From NCBI GenBank assembly GCA_018136815.1, contig CM030936.1, positions 4,478,474 through 4,542,473 on the forward strand: a stretch of 64,000 bases of DNA, read 5' to 3'. The translations under genes were made by a program, and so were the position numbers. Shown piece by piece: positions 8,265 to 19,469 of the stretch; within the stretch, counting starts at the first letter, position 1, and each line of letters starts with the position of its first letter. A model generated the notes under the pieces. The model was not told the DNA's origin, searched no databases, and saw only the letters and a program-made list of their open reading frames with translations. This DNA is from Isochrysis galbana (Eukaryota > Haptophyta > Isochrysidales > Isochrysidaceae).

Positions 8265-9760
8265 TGGGTAGTGGTTCCATTCGCCGCGAGTGCGGTAAGA
8301 ATATTAAAAGGTTTTTTTTTAAGTCCGAGGTGGACACGGGAGACTACAACGCAAGGACTCAAAAGTCTAAGGGTACAGAACCACACAAACTAAACCAAAC
8401 GGGGCGAAAACTAACCACACCTGGACGGACGGCTAGGCGTCGGCACCAGGGCAATTCAGCAACGCGCAGACATGCGACAGAGGGGTCGGCACACCGAGGG
8501 CAGACCTCGCTGGGGAGCTATGACCGATACACGGAGAGAAGACAAAAGACAGTCATGGAACATTTGATGACATCGAGAGAATGTAAGAGAAGAGGCGGTA
8601 TACCAATCGACGAGACCTTGCAGGTTAGAAGTAAAAGTCTGCCATCGTATGGAATACGACAACCTTTGGAGACAGTATAGCAGCAAAACGGACTCTTGGA
8701 CCTCAGAACCAAGCTAAGGCATCACTGAAGGTCTCAAAGAAAACGGGTAATGAAAACTGCATTCCATCTCCTCAGGACATGATGGGAGTAGCTCATCATC
8801 ATGGATTATTGGTGGCTTCTTGCATTCGTAGGACAGGTGTTGTTTCCACCGGACGACCAGGGTTGCGCGAGAAAAAAAACGAAGCTCTTGCTTGAGGGAA
8901 TGGTGCTTTGGTGCTCTGGAACAACTTCAAGAGAACATCCACAAAATAAACCAAAAGCCCATGGTCAGGCCAGAATACCACCAAATGCTTGTGTTTACAC
9001 GTGGGCAATTCCGTCCTACATTATAGGACTGGTCCTACAAAGCTGGGTACCTTTTTTCGATATGTCACTACCGGACTGTGCGACCCTCGAGATCGAGCGT
9101 GCGACCCACCAGGGACCTCCCACATCCCGCGTGAGACGCTTGAGCTTGGGCTCCTCACCAGCTCGCAGCCATTGCGAGGCCGACAGCCCGCGATCGGCCG
9201 ACGCGGAAGCTCCGCGTTTGTTATGTATGGAGATTCGCCTAACATTCGCACTGCTTGCTGATTCTCTCACGCGCGCGATCCTCCCATTCTCCCAAAATAG
9301 ACTTCCATGGGCCGGACAAGGCGGGGGAGTCACTCACCGACGCCATGGATTTTCGTGGGGCAGAGGGGGGTCGCAAAGGGGGGGGGGGGGGGGGGCTGGG
9401 GGGGCAGGTAAGGGGGGTCCCTGGGGAATCCTTGGACAGCCAGGAGGGGTGGAAAATAGTGGTTAAAAAGCGTGAGTGACCGGCCTATCATTAGGTTGCA
9501 GCAACCACTATATGTCGAAGGTTCAAGTTTTATTTCCATCAGAAGAAATGGGGCGTGTCCATGAAGCTCAAGCCTCTAGAGTGAAGACGTAAACCGCTAC
9601 AGCCCACCCTAGCGGCAGAAAGGGCGTTCAACACTCACGCGCCCGTCTAGGACTCACATGCCGTTAGGTCGCTTCGTCTCTTCTTCGAGGGTGTACTTTA
9701 TGCGCTGCCGCCACAAAGTGCCTCGTACATCCAGCGGGGCGTCCCACCAACGGCGTACCT
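8265..9760. repeat. Gene-free interval with three repeat fragments
   Basis: At 8282-8320 'gaatattaaaaggtttttttt' matches the ends of repeats at 26.77 and 61.5 kb. It is followed at about 8320-8370 by 'aggtggacacgggagactacaacgc', also found at 47.6 kb. At 9405-9480 'ggaatccttgga' and 'gtggttaaaaag' recur at 20.75-20.83 kb. The remaining sequence (8400-9400 and 9480-9760) has only short unconvincing frames, and I recognise no gene in it. Confidence 0.55.
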
Positions 9761-9770
9761 TCTCGGGACT

Positions 9771-12207
9771 TCAACGACCCCACCAAGGCCAACACGATAC
9801 CTGTGATTGGCGATTGCCCCTTGGCGCGCACTCGAGTAGCGAGGCCGTGAGCTGCGGCTTCAGCGGAGGCGGCCCAAGCACAAGCGCCTTTTCTTTGTGG
9901 CCGTTGGAGCCACCAAGGGAGCGCGATTGCTGGAGCCAAGAGCGAACCGTGGACTCGGGCTGTGTTTCATAGTGCATGGTGAATCCGGCCACGCGGCACA
10001 GCAGGTATTCTGCTGTGTCCGGCAGCCAAGCCTTGATAATCCACGTCTCGCCAAACCCGCCACACGGCGACCACTTGCGGGCCGTGCTGCGCAGCACGCC
10101 GACGCTGAGATCGGTTGGCCACTCGTCCACAAGGCGCCCAACCAGACTGCATGGACGCCGCTCGGAACGCGTCGCAGCCAATGTGTACGCGATACGCCTA
10201 CGGTCATGCAGCTGGCCATGCACACGTAATGCGCCGTCAGGTAGGATTTGCACCTCCGCAACGGCCTCGCCGCGGTTATCCGCCGCTTTCATGTCTGAGT
10301 AGGACATGTCCGCCATCACAATTTGGAGGTGAGGCGCGTCAGAGGGTGGGCCGCCACAGTCGACTACAGTGGGGCAGCATCCATGCGGCGTGTGCCCGCA
10401 GACAAGCCTCGTAATCCCGGAACTATTGAGCTCACGCATGAGGCTCTCGGAGGGCAGCCGCGGCGCGCCACATCGTAGTAGATGGCGGCCAAGCACAATC
10501 GACGGCTCGGGACCTGGTACCACGTAGTCCATGAGTGCGTTTCCCCCGCGCAGGTGGGTGCCCGCCTCTGGGCATTCATCATCAGACCAGCGCGGATGGG
10601 CACACCACTCCTTGAACTGCGTGCGGTACCAGCTGTTGAGCTTCAGCACCCACGAGCGCACCTACGCGACGTGCGGGGCACAGTGCACGGCTGAGGAATT
10701 AGGCGCGCCATGCAGGTTCTGCAGGCTGTGGCACGCACATTGTCAATCCTTCGCTTCCGGTTCGGCACGTAGCCAACTGCCGACCGGTTATCGCCAGAAA
10801 CGAGCCCACCGTGCACGAAGAGATTCTCACCAATCACAACGGCAAGTTGGCCGCACTACCGTGACAGGCATTGGGTGGATGAGTTAGCTTGGGCGGTCGC
10901 GCCTGGACTCCCGCGTGCGCCCGCGACGGAGCGCAGCGGCGGGCATGCACGGCAGGTGGGGGAATAAGGTAGCTGGCTGGACGGCGTACCCGCAGAAGCT
11001 CGTACATGAAGCCGCCAAGCCGCACCGAGTTCACAAACGAACTAGCGACCGCGTCATCACTCACAGGCGTTGGCTCCGCTCCCATCTCGGCCAGCTCTGC
11101 ACGCCGGCGCTCGAACTCGCCGTCGGCGCCCATCGTCTCCTTTAGCATCCATCGGATCCGGTTGGGCAACGTGTTGTATTCATGCGCGAGTTGCATCTCG
11201 TCCAACGCCTGCGCCGCCTCGGAGCCGTACTTCTCGACCGCGAGGCCGCGCAGGTAGTCGGCAGGCGAAATCCGCTGCGACTCAGGAACCCAGTACGGTC
11301 CAGGAATACTCCCGAGCCTCTCGTGCGCGAGCTGGCACGGTGCGAGTTCCGATGTGAGTCGCATCTTGTTGATGTCTCGATTGCCGAGGAGGATGGTGAC
11401 GCGGTCGGGGTAAGTACGCTTGAGCCGGAGCAGCGAGAGCACCACTCGCACGGAGCCGCCGACCGCACCGCCCTTGTCAACCGCGTCGCCGCCGTAGACG
11501 AGCTGCCAGCCAGGCCGGAGGGCCAGGAGGGCACTTCCGTCGTCCAATTGCTCATTCCGCAGCTCGAGGGCGTCTGAACGACGGGCGTACGCGAGGAAGA
11601 AGGGCCAATTGCCCTCAACGTCCGTCAGGAAGGCGATGCGCATCGGAGGCGGTGACGGGGTAGGGCGAGAGGATGAGAGAGCAAGAGAGGGAGAGGGATC
11701 CGCAGGAGTGCGGACAAAGCCAGTGCCAAACCCCTGGCCGAAAGCAGGTAACAAGGAAGACGTAGCGGCAGAGGCAGAGGCAGAGGCAGAGGCAGCGGAA
11801 GAATTAGAGGCAAAGCTCAGAAGAAACGGGGAGGCAGAGGAGGACGTTGAGATAGAGGGGGATGGCGCCACAGAGGGAAAGCCGACGGAAGAGTGCGAAG
11901 CAGAAGCAGGGACAGTGGCGGATCGAGCATCACACCCGTTGGCAGCGACACCGCCAGTCTCAGAGGGAGAGTGGGGGGTATAAGCAGAGTGGGATGCACA
12001 CACAGAAGCAGTTCGAGGAGCAGAAGGAAAGGCAGGGCAAGATTTCGATGGAGAGCAAGGCGAAGGAGGGGGGAAAGAAGAGGGAGAGGGAGACTCAGTG
12101 GGCAAAGTGGAGGGAGAAGGAGAGGAAGAAGGAAAAGGAGGGGGGGGCGCAGATGGAGAGAGAGAGGGAGTAGAAGAAGAGGGAGAGCATGGAGTGGTCA
12201 TTGGCAT
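9771..12207 (-). CDS. Calcineurin-like metallophosphoesterase, 3 exons
   Basis: Predicted exons are 12207 (or 11643)-10990, 10855-10739 and 10661-9771. The catalytic signature is complete in order: FLTDVEGNW (Asp, with Glu where many members have His), VYGGDAVDKGG, LLGNRDINKM (GNRD form), IGENLFVHGGL and LVCGHTPHG. Exon 3 also has LNSWYRTQFKEW and GPEPSIVLGRHLL. The reaction is metal-dependent hydrolysis of a phosphoester; the substrate cannot be inferred. From Met11643, directly before IAFLTDVEG, the protein is about 553 residues. The frame stays open to MPMTTPC at 12207 through a Ser/Pro-rich tract (about 741 residues), which may be a real low-complexity N-terminus or 5' UTR. Introns: CGG|gtacgc...gtag|TGC (134 bp) and AAT|gtgcgt...gtag|GTG (77 bp). 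Confidence 0.85.
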
Positions 12208-12403
12208 TCGAGAAGAGGAGGCTGAGCAGTGGGGGACGGGGGGGCGGGGGCGGGGGGGGCGGGTGAGGGGTCAGTGGCCGAAACGAGAGCGCTCTCAAAG
12301 TTGCTCACTCTCACTCTCGGCCTGCTTGTGTGCAGCGTGCATACGGCGGAGAGGGCGGAGAGGGCTGGATGGAAGCAGACCTACCAACCGTCCGACGGCG
12401 ACC

Positions 12404-12482
12404 CCCTTTCTCTCTCTCTCTCCCTCTTTCCCTCTCTCTCTCTCTCCCTCCCTCTCTCTTCTCTCTCTCTCCCTCTCTCTCT

Positions 12483-12517
<35 letters not shown>

Positions 12518-12537
12518 CGCCCCCCCCCCCTCTCTCC
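12404..12537 (+). repeat. CT-rich tract upstream of the phosphoesterase gene
   Basis: Nearly pure (CT)n with short C runs. It is the purine strand upstream of the minus-strand phosphoesterase. The long Glu/Arg and Ser/Leu frames across it are compositional artefacts. From 12550 to 13250 I see a poly-G run near 12700, 'ctaaggctaagg' short repeats near 12930 and no recognisable gene. Confidence 0.85.
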
Positions 12538-13320
12538 CAGCCTCCAATGATCTCTAGAGAGAGAGAGCGGAATCATTCCATTTTCTACTCTCCGTTTTTC
12601 TTTGTCTAGTTGGATCCATCCTTTACCCATTCTCTCCCGCTTCTTCCTCCCGCTGCTGCCAAAAACACGGTCGCTCGAGCCCCTCCCCTCCTTGTGGGGG
12701 GGGGGGGCTCGGCCCAAGTTTTCTTTTCGTCCGTCCACTCGTTTTACTGAACTATCCTTGCCCTTGTTTTTAATTAACTCGGTGACTCGGTGTGGGTGTG
12801 GGGCCAGGTAAGTACTTTTACAATTTGTTTTGCAAGTTTGCAAGCGCTCCAAAATTTTGTGCCTTCTCTACAAGTGGGCTGCAAGTTCGGGGGCGCGGCG
12901 CCCTCTCTCTAATAGTATAATCCCTCACCTAAGGCTAAGGCTAAGGCCTAACTAAGGCCAAAGGGCGGTAAAATCGCCCTCTCTACTGTAAAACACCGTA
13001 TACCGTACACCGTATAGTCACGTTCCCCGAGTAGTATAGAGTAGTACATGTCGGCGGTAAACTTATATTGTGTATTAACAAAAAGGATGTTTCTTTCACG
13101 TTAAACAGGGATCCTCTTGAGACTTGAGATCCGCGACGAAAAAGTCCGTGGCGGCCCGCACGCGCATGGCGCATGGCCAGCAGAGGTGAGCCATGCCGCC
13201 ATGCCTGCCGCTGCACTTTCCTGCGCTGGTGTGTGAGCCCGTGAGCAGCCCGCCTCCCTACTCCTTACTCACAGGCGAGCGCCACTGCACGCGCCAATGC
13301 GGGTCGCTCACGGAGGGCGA

Positions 13321-13466
13321 TAGTGTCGAGTCGAGCGGAGCCGGAGGGCTCTGAGCCACTCCGTCGCGAGCAGCACCGGCGGCTAGCGCGGCGCTTTGGC
13401 CCTCCTCCCCACTGGGAGTCGGGTGAATGAACTTCTGGACTGGGTCGGGCAACCCCATTTGGGTGC
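13321..13466 (-). repeat. Dispersed repeat shared with 19.5, 20.45 and 61.1 kb
   Basis: Reverse complement of 61115-61262 over almost its whole length. The shared blocks include 'gagtcgagcggagccggagg', 'ctgagccactccgtcgcgag' and 'gtcgggcaaccccatttggg'. The third and fourth copies are partial. It covers the start of the transposon-like frame at 13396, so the family probably carries that gene. Confidence 0.8.
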
Positions 13467-14103
13467 CGCAGGCCAGCCTCTCGCGTACGCGCAGCAGGTG
13501 GCGGGCTGCGTCCTGGCCTACATCGATCTGTACGTCGCGCTGCACTCGGGGCACGATGTCCCGGCGTCGCAGCTCGATCAGGCGGCGCGGCTCGCAAGGG
13601 GGAGGGAGGTGCATGCGGTGGCGTTGGAGTTCGAGCGCAGAATGCTCGCGCTCACAGGCGCTCGGCGCAAGCGGAGCTACGCGCACCATATGCTCTACTC
13701 CATCATTCCTATCTACAAGTTGTGCGGTAAGGTGTGGTGTGTTGCGTTGGAGGGCAATGAGGCGCTGCACAAGAAGACGAAAGTTTTCTTCCAGCGGCTC
13801 GTCACGCATAATGGCAGGCGTGGCGCCAATGACATGGCGCAAGCGCTGACACAGGAAATCGCAGGTAGGCAGCTCGCGATGGAGAAAGCTCATCGCCTTC
13901 CCCCGTCACTCTACGCCGCCAGTTGTGTCAATCAGGTCCTCGTTGCTTCTCGACCGGAGCATACGGAGGGGCGCGGCGAGAAGAGACACTTCGTCGAGGG
14001 GACAGTGGTGTGCAAGGGCGAGCGGGCCCAAAAGAAGTACAAGTCCTGGGACGAGCGCATGCAAGCAGTGCAGCAAGATCTGATGTCGTCAGGCAGGCTG
14101 TGA
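13396..14103 (+). CDS. Probable transposon-encoded protein of unknown family
   Basis: 235-residue frame, MALLPTGSRVNELLDWVG to LMSSGRL. It contains YAHHMLYSIIPIYKLCGK, then WCVALEGNEALHKKTKVFF and an Arg/His-rich segment, a pattern reminiscent of C-terminal parts of some KDZ-like transposon proteins. I cannot name the family from sequence alone. Its first part overlaps a dispersed repeat (13321-13466). That repeat recurs at 61115-61262 in the opposite orientation and in pieces at 19.47-19.60 and 20.44-20.51 kb, so this is a multicopy sequence. It lacks an obvious N-terminal catalytic domain and is probably a remnant. Confidence 0.45.
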   Translation: MALLPTGSRVNELLDWVGQPHLGAAGQPLAYAQQVAGCVLAYIDLYVALHSGHDVPASQLDQAARLARGREVHAVALEFERRMLALTGARRKRSYAHHMLYSIIPIYKLCGKVWCVALEGNEALHKKTKVFFQRLVTHNGRRGANDMAQALTQEIAGRQLAMEKAHRLPPSLYAASCVNQVLVASRPEHTEGRGEKRHFVEGTVVCKGERAQKKYKSWDERMQAVQQDLMSSGRL

Positions 14104-14450
14104 GTCGTGTGTGTTCAGATTCCATGTCTTTGTGGCTGATGTCTGTGATTCTATCTAGAGTTTCTATCTCTATCTTTGTGGTGAAGATTTCATTTGTGCC
14201 TTTTTCGCTATTCCATGCACAGCGACCGCAAAGTTGTTAAACTAACACAGCCGCAAGTTGCTCGAAGTTGCTCGGAGTTTCGCAGCGCGCGAGCCGCACG
14301 TACGTGTTCGCCGTGGGGTCGGGTGGGGTCCGTGTCGCACCATCCCCTGCCAAACTTCATGCACTAGTCACTAGTAGTTGCGTTAGTGCATAGCGTTGAG
14401 TTAGTTAGTTAGTTAGTTAGTACTTCAAGCTTCAAGCACTTAGTACTTAG

Positions 14451-15392
14451 TTAGCACACATCACGATCATTGTACTGCAACATGAGTGCGGCTTGCATTT
14501 GATTGGCAAGACCAGTGGTCTGCAGAGAACCAAACATACATTGGACAAGAGAGAAAACACGCTCACATGCGGCCGAATTGGGAGTTAATGAGAATATGAT
14601 GCGAGCACCCAATGCCCATGTCGGGATCTTTGTGTGGTTGAGCGCCCACCACCGCAACACCTTGGTGGTAAAGTCGTGTACATTGCTCTGATCGACCGTG
14701 AAATCCTTCGCGGCAGCTACGTACCGTGGCAGCTCATACTCTAACTTACTTGCCATGTTCTGCACGTGGACGAACGGCTTGAGAAGGCTGAGCTCTTGAA
14801 TCCAAGTTGAGTCCACATGATGTGGCCCAAATGCCGGATTGAATGCACGGAAAAGGCCCATCTCATGGTGTTGATCTTTGCATTGGTATGGTCTGGCGCA
14901 GTTATCTGTGAGACGGTTATGGAGATATTCGAAGGCGTCCTTTACCTTATGGACAAGGGCTTTCCATTTTGCGATTTTACGCACGTCAATCGTAGCACGG
15001 AACTCAGCTTCGGTGTTGAGCAAGAGACCGCTGCCATCCATGTACTGAATCCCGTATGAGCCATCCCGATTTATCCTTTTCAGCTTCCCCTCGAACCACG
15101 GACAGTAAGGCGCATCGAAGTACTCGTAGGTCTCTAAGCCCACTTTGATCACTTCTGTTGCCCGAAGTACACCAGCCAGGTTGGGCATGGAATTGGCCTC
15201 AATTCCCATCTTCTCACCCACCCTGAGGATTTCCTCTAATGCATCATGCGCCAAAAGAATCTCGAGACCGTCACCCTCCAGCATGTATGTGGCCGAGCAC
15301 AGAACTTCCATATCGAGAGCAGCGGCCAGCTCACTCTGTATATCAAGCTTCTTGGAGTTGTAGATGTGGCGGAGAGACTTGGTATCCCTCAA
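14451..15392 (-). pseudogene. hAT transposase, C-terminal half with dimerisation domain
   Basis: The 313-residue frame ends in a clear hAT C-terminal dimerisation region: VLRWWALNHTKIPTWALGAR, then IFSLTPNSAACERVFSLV and LANQMQAALMLQYN. This matches the family's W-x-h...P.L...A..I...P.SSA..ERVFS...L pattern. The N-terminal BED finger and the first catalytic Asp are missing. At about 15390 the frame runs into Ty3/gypsy sequence on the other strand, so the gene was broken by a second insertion or recombination. Simple 'ttagttag' repeats (14400-14460) lie just past the stop. The intervals 14103-14400 and 15520-16550 show no gene that I can support. Confidence 0.8.
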
Positions 15393-15515
15393 CTCCTTGG
15401 AAGCGGTTCGATCTTTCCTCGGCCTTTGCTCCTACTATCGTCGATTCATTCGCCAATTCGCCGCTAAGGCTGCTCCTCTCGCACTGCTCTCACGCGGAAG
15501 GGCTGCGACGTGGGG
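15393..15515 (+). mobile_element. Ty3/gypsy pol fragment inside the hAT remnant
   Basis: Nearly identical at DNA level to 57046-57170 of the chromovirus: 'ctccttggaagcggttcg', 'ggcctttgctcctactatcg' and 'cgccaattcgccgctaagg'. It encodes SLEAVRSFLGLCSYYRRFI and then drifts out of frame. It is only about 120 bp long. Confidence 0.85.
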
Positions 15516-16559
15516 TGATCGGACCGTCGGCAGCCCGACACGGCGCTGCATCGGGCGGGAATCAAATGCCGAATGTAGCTTAGATATAAAGGAACCGATC
15601 CCCCCGCGGGCGCGACCGCCCATTCTTTACGGGTAGAGCGTGAGTGCGCGTGACGGAGGGGGAGAGAGGGGGGGCGGATCGCACCATTTCTTGGCGAAGA
15701 TTTTCGTAGCGTCAGGTAGCCCAACCGGGAGGTTTTTTATTGGGCATCGCGCCACGGTCAAAAAATGCAGCCCAACCCTTACTAGTCGTTAAAAAGCCCC
15801 TATTTGACCGCCCTATCAGGCGCCTTGAGGAAGACATTCCTCGAATGGCGAGGCGAAGTTTTCATATTCAACTCGCCAGCGGTCCGGCCTCTTCAGCAGA
15901 GGGGGGGAATTGCTGCGCGCGCGTATGCGCGATTGTGGAGGGACAACGATGGGGGGGGGGGGGGTTGTACTTGGTACTTGGTATTCTTGTTGCACAAGGG
16001 GCTTGTGTTTTTGCACTCCCGCCATGAGTAGCCTAAATATCCCGCTTGTATAGTGGAATATCCCGCGCGCCGGTATCCCCCCAAAATACCCAACCAAATA
16101 TCCGGAATCTTTCAGCCTGAGCCTAGGCTCGGCTTAGTGCTCTTGTTGTTCTTTCTCAACCACTTGTTGTCGATGATGTTCAGCTTAGAAGGCTTGCTGA
16201 AAAGCGCTGTTCGTGTTCCACTCAGGTGAACGATGTTCCGTGCTCAACGTTCGGATGCCCTTCCGGCACATTGATATTGAACAGCTTCACTCGACTCTTC
16301 TATCAGCTGTGTACTGATGCGTTATTGCTATCCGCACGCCCCAATGCTTCCTGTTAGCCTTTCCTCCGGCCGCACGTGGGGTCCCCAAACATGTGGCCTT
16401 CCGTCGCGTCCCTTTGAGTTTACTGTGCCGAGGAATAATCCGATTCCACTCATGGGGCTCCCTCCTAACCACGGATTGAGCACGCGATCTACCTTTTGAT
16501 ACGTTGCGGCGCTTGTCCGCGCATGCTTGTTCTTCTCAGAGCGCAGGATGCTACCCTCA

Positions 16560-18626
16560 TCAATCGGGAGCTGTTGATGCTCCGTCAACGTAATCGAAGT
16601 CAACAATGACAGGATAGTGATCCGAGGGCACGGCGAGCGAGGGGAGAAGGTGGGCTCGAGCTTCATGCGGTCCACCAGGGAATGTGACGGGACCATAGAC
16701 GTGAGTAGCATGTTTTAGGTTATCGTCGGTGTAGAAAATCTGGTCGATGCACCCGAAAGCATGCTCACCAACCTATGATTTGTGAGGCGTCAGCGGCATG
16801 TGCGGCTCAAGAAGAAGACGCCAAGGCATTGGCTCTTTTCAGTCCAGCAGCAAACGTTACTGACGACGCTACTGGTAGACCGCAACAAAGAGAATGGCAT
16901 CCACGCACCTTGTGCTTCTGGGTTGAGAGAGGTCCTCGAATTTTATTCGTAGTGACTGGCACGGGCGCCGAGGTTGCGAGGCCAGACGGGTCATACCACC
17001 CATCCCAGACGGAAGCCACACCATCTGCCCCACGAAGCAGCCTCCACACAGTGCTCGCCGCATCCTCACTACCGTCCTTGGAGGCCGGCACTGGAAGCTT
17101 GTCAGGGGCGCTGTTTGCGTCCATGCACAAGATGGTCGGAGCGCCGTGCGGACGGGCAGAGGACGTGAATAGCTCAACTAGCGACGGGCCCTCGCCCGCC
17201 TTGAGTGAGCCTGCGCAAGCTGCAGCAAACCCGCCGCCATCTTGCACATCGGAGCCAGAGCACCTCTCGACGAGCGCGATAGTGGGTTGCTTGAGGAGAT
17301 GCAATCGCTCGTCTTCGGCTGCATCGCCAAATCCAGATGGAAGATGCGTGCAGATCACACTCAAAGACGCGCCATCGGCTAGTCGGAGTAATGTCGCACG
17401 CACCTATGTGTGGAGCCGATGATGAGTCGGCTGGGAATGTGCACTTGCGCGCGTGTGCAGGCACAGCTAGCTGCCGTTCCCGGAATCCTTCTGCGGTATT
17501 GCGGCTCGAAGGGTTGGTGGACTACACCGAAATGTTTGGTGTGATCAGCATGTGCCAAGCCGACCATCCCAAAAAGCGCGGAGTGCACAGGGCCGTTTCT
17601 CACCGAACCGCAGATCTTCTTCGGTTCATCATGCAAGAAAAATTCGAGGGAAGTGGCCCTCCACGTGTCGCTTCTCCAGAACACCGCCACACCATCGTCT
17701 TCCGCCTCGGTGCCATCCGAACGCATTCCGTCCGTTTCTGCTGCGGCAATCGTCCGTCGCCTTGCCGCTGATGGCACTTTGGGCGCGAAGGCGCATTTTG
17801 TCGCCTCAAGCACGGCAAGCAAGGACTGCGGAGTCGGCTTTCCTGAAGTGGCCCCACTCGCGACGTCAGCATCGCGTACTCCTGAAGCGCTGGTGTTCAG
17901 TTCGGATAAGGCCACGTGTGGTGGCTTGTAGGTATCAGCTGACAGAGCATCCTCAAGGGAGCACTCATAGCCCATCTCGCCGAGATCTCTTATCGCCTCT
18001 CGCACCCAATCGAGCTCCTGCAAGAGCTCGGGCGAGAGCAGGCGAAGAGTGACCAGCACGTGCCGGCTGACTGAGACAAAGAGGGCCCAAAGGCATTCTG
18101 GCAATGTAGAGATGGTCCTCGGACCCCTTGTGCCTCCCGAGCGTGTTGCGCTCACCTGGAACGTGAGGATGTCTGGCTCATACGTCGCCACCAGCTCTCG
18201 CACGCGCGCCCACCGGCGCCTCGCATCCAGCACGACGGCGTGGTTTCGCAGCTCGTCTGTGCGGTCGCGAGGCGCGCGTTGCCCAGCGCGCCCCCTCTGG
18301 TCAACAATGCCGTCCGGCGTCCTTGAGCCTTCGTCGGCAAGCACATACTCGAGGGTAAAGCCGTCGTCCGCCAGCCCACGCGCAAGCAGGTTCCATTGCA
18401 TCACGCGAACCTGGCGCGCCGAAGGAGTCCGCACTCTCTCCAACCGCTCTCTCTGCAGCGCGCTGAGCGCCGGCTCAGCCACGCCCAGCTCACGCAAACA
18501 GCTCTCGTGCATGCGGCACAAGCGGCCGGCGTGATGCAGGGGACGGGGGGGGGCATTTGCGTCCGCCCGCTCCTCGCACCGCCGGCTGTCCTCCAAGCTG
18601 CGAGTCGGGGCCTGGAGGTGGCCCAT
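16560..18626 (-). CDS. Endonuclease/exonuclease/phosphatase-family nuclease (CCR4/nocturnin/Angel-like), about 4 exons
   Basis: Predicted exons are 18626-18156, 18017 to about 17500, 17403-16909 and 16772-16560. The active-site series of the fold is complete across exons: VMQWNLLARGL (Asn), DILTFQ|ELDW (Glu, made by splicing), DDGVAVFWRS, VICTHLPSG (His), ILCMDANSAPD (Asp/Asn) and AVPSDHYPVIVDF (Asp-His). This layout is typical of Mg-dependent deadenylases and 2',5'- or NADP(H)-phosphatases; the exact substrate is unclear. Junctions with good support are CAG|gtgagc...tgcag|GAG (138 bp), ...atag|GTGCG at 17403, and AAG|gtgcgt...atag|GTT (136 bp). The donor of the middle intron, somewhere in 17404-17560, is unresolved. 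The start at 18626 (MGHLQAP) is the first plausible Met, and there is no clear targeting peptide. Confidence 0.82.
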
Positions 18627-18879
18627 CCTCGCAACAGGGGTTGCGTCAGAACTTCTCTAGAGGCCGATCTAGGAGAAGCACCTTTGAAGGTGCTTCGCGG
18701 CAGTTGAGTGCTCTGAGCTTCCTGTATTCAGTGAAATGGACGTTTCATTCACTGAGACGCACCCTATCTTCAAAGCAACCGCGACATGCACCACCTCCAA
18801 AAGCTGCTGCTTCCTTCGCCCATGTGGTGGACAGGTACTGAGAGAGGGAGTTTCCTGGGTCGGCCAACACCCCGCCAAG

Positions 18880-19075
18880 GGTCGTACCCTGTCAGAATTT
18901 TCTTGTTGTCCTAGTTTAATCCTAGTGCTGAGGGACCGTGCCTCATCGGCAACGGAGCCCCTACCCCGCGATGGGGGTGTGCGCGGTTGGTGCATGGCTC
19001 GTCCGGTGTATGTGGCTAGGGATGCTAGCCCACATGACCTCTTACAAGACTACAATTTCTAACGTGGTACCCCCG
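18880..19075 (+). repeat. Dispersed repeat shared with 41.6 and 48.3 kb
   Basis: 'cagaattttcttgttgtcc', 'atcctagtgct', 'cggcaacggagcccctacc' and 'gcgcggttggtg' recur with small changes at 41610-41760. The following 'gtggctagggatgctagccc' and 'tttctaacg' blocks recur at 48.30-48.38 kb. No coding potential seen. Confidence 0.8.
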
Positions 19076-19264
19076 CCGAGAGACCACCCCAACTTCTACA
19101 ACCATAGCGCGCTCGACGACGCCGCTCAAGGGTACAACACCACAACAAGTAAACTCGACAAATTCGTTGAAACTCTTTTCTTCGACTCAGCGGCCGCCGA
19201 CCGCGCCACACGCTCCTCCAAGTGGTGGGACCTGGACCACATGGCCAAATCACTCAACCCTACA

Positions 19265-19440
19265 TGGTAAACACGGGTTCACCGTGTTTGTACACAGGCC
19301 AAAAACAGCCCGTTTTCACCGTGTTTCAAACGCCCTCCCTAGCAGCACGCCGTGTTTGCGAGGTTCCCGTGTTTCTAGAAAAGCCAAAAACAGGCTGTAT
19401 TTGCTGTGTTTGGATGCCCCCCCTGCCGTGTTTCACATCT
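19265..19440 (+). repeat. Cluster of CCGTGTTT-type short repeats
   Basis: Within 175 bp there are about seven copies of C(C/T)GTGTTT or its complement (19267, 19281, 19318, 19350, 19368, 19401, 19429). Two related 'gccaaaaacag' blocks lie at about 19298 and 19381. The opening 'aaacacgg' and the next 'ccgtgttt' can pair as a short hairpin. I know no named family; it may be an iterated protein-binding site or a degenerate satellite. Confidence 0.6.
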
Positions 19441-19469
19441 AGGGAACTTTAGTGACAGCCACAGCCAGA

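Noticed and set aside
12295-12852. 185-residue minus frame over the CT tract
   Set aside because: Arg/Glu runs come from the tract; the ends show no family resemblance.
16775-17422. 215-residue plus-strand frame
   Set aside because: Antisense to exons 2-3 of the nuclease gene, whose active-site motifs and splice junctions are on the minus strand.
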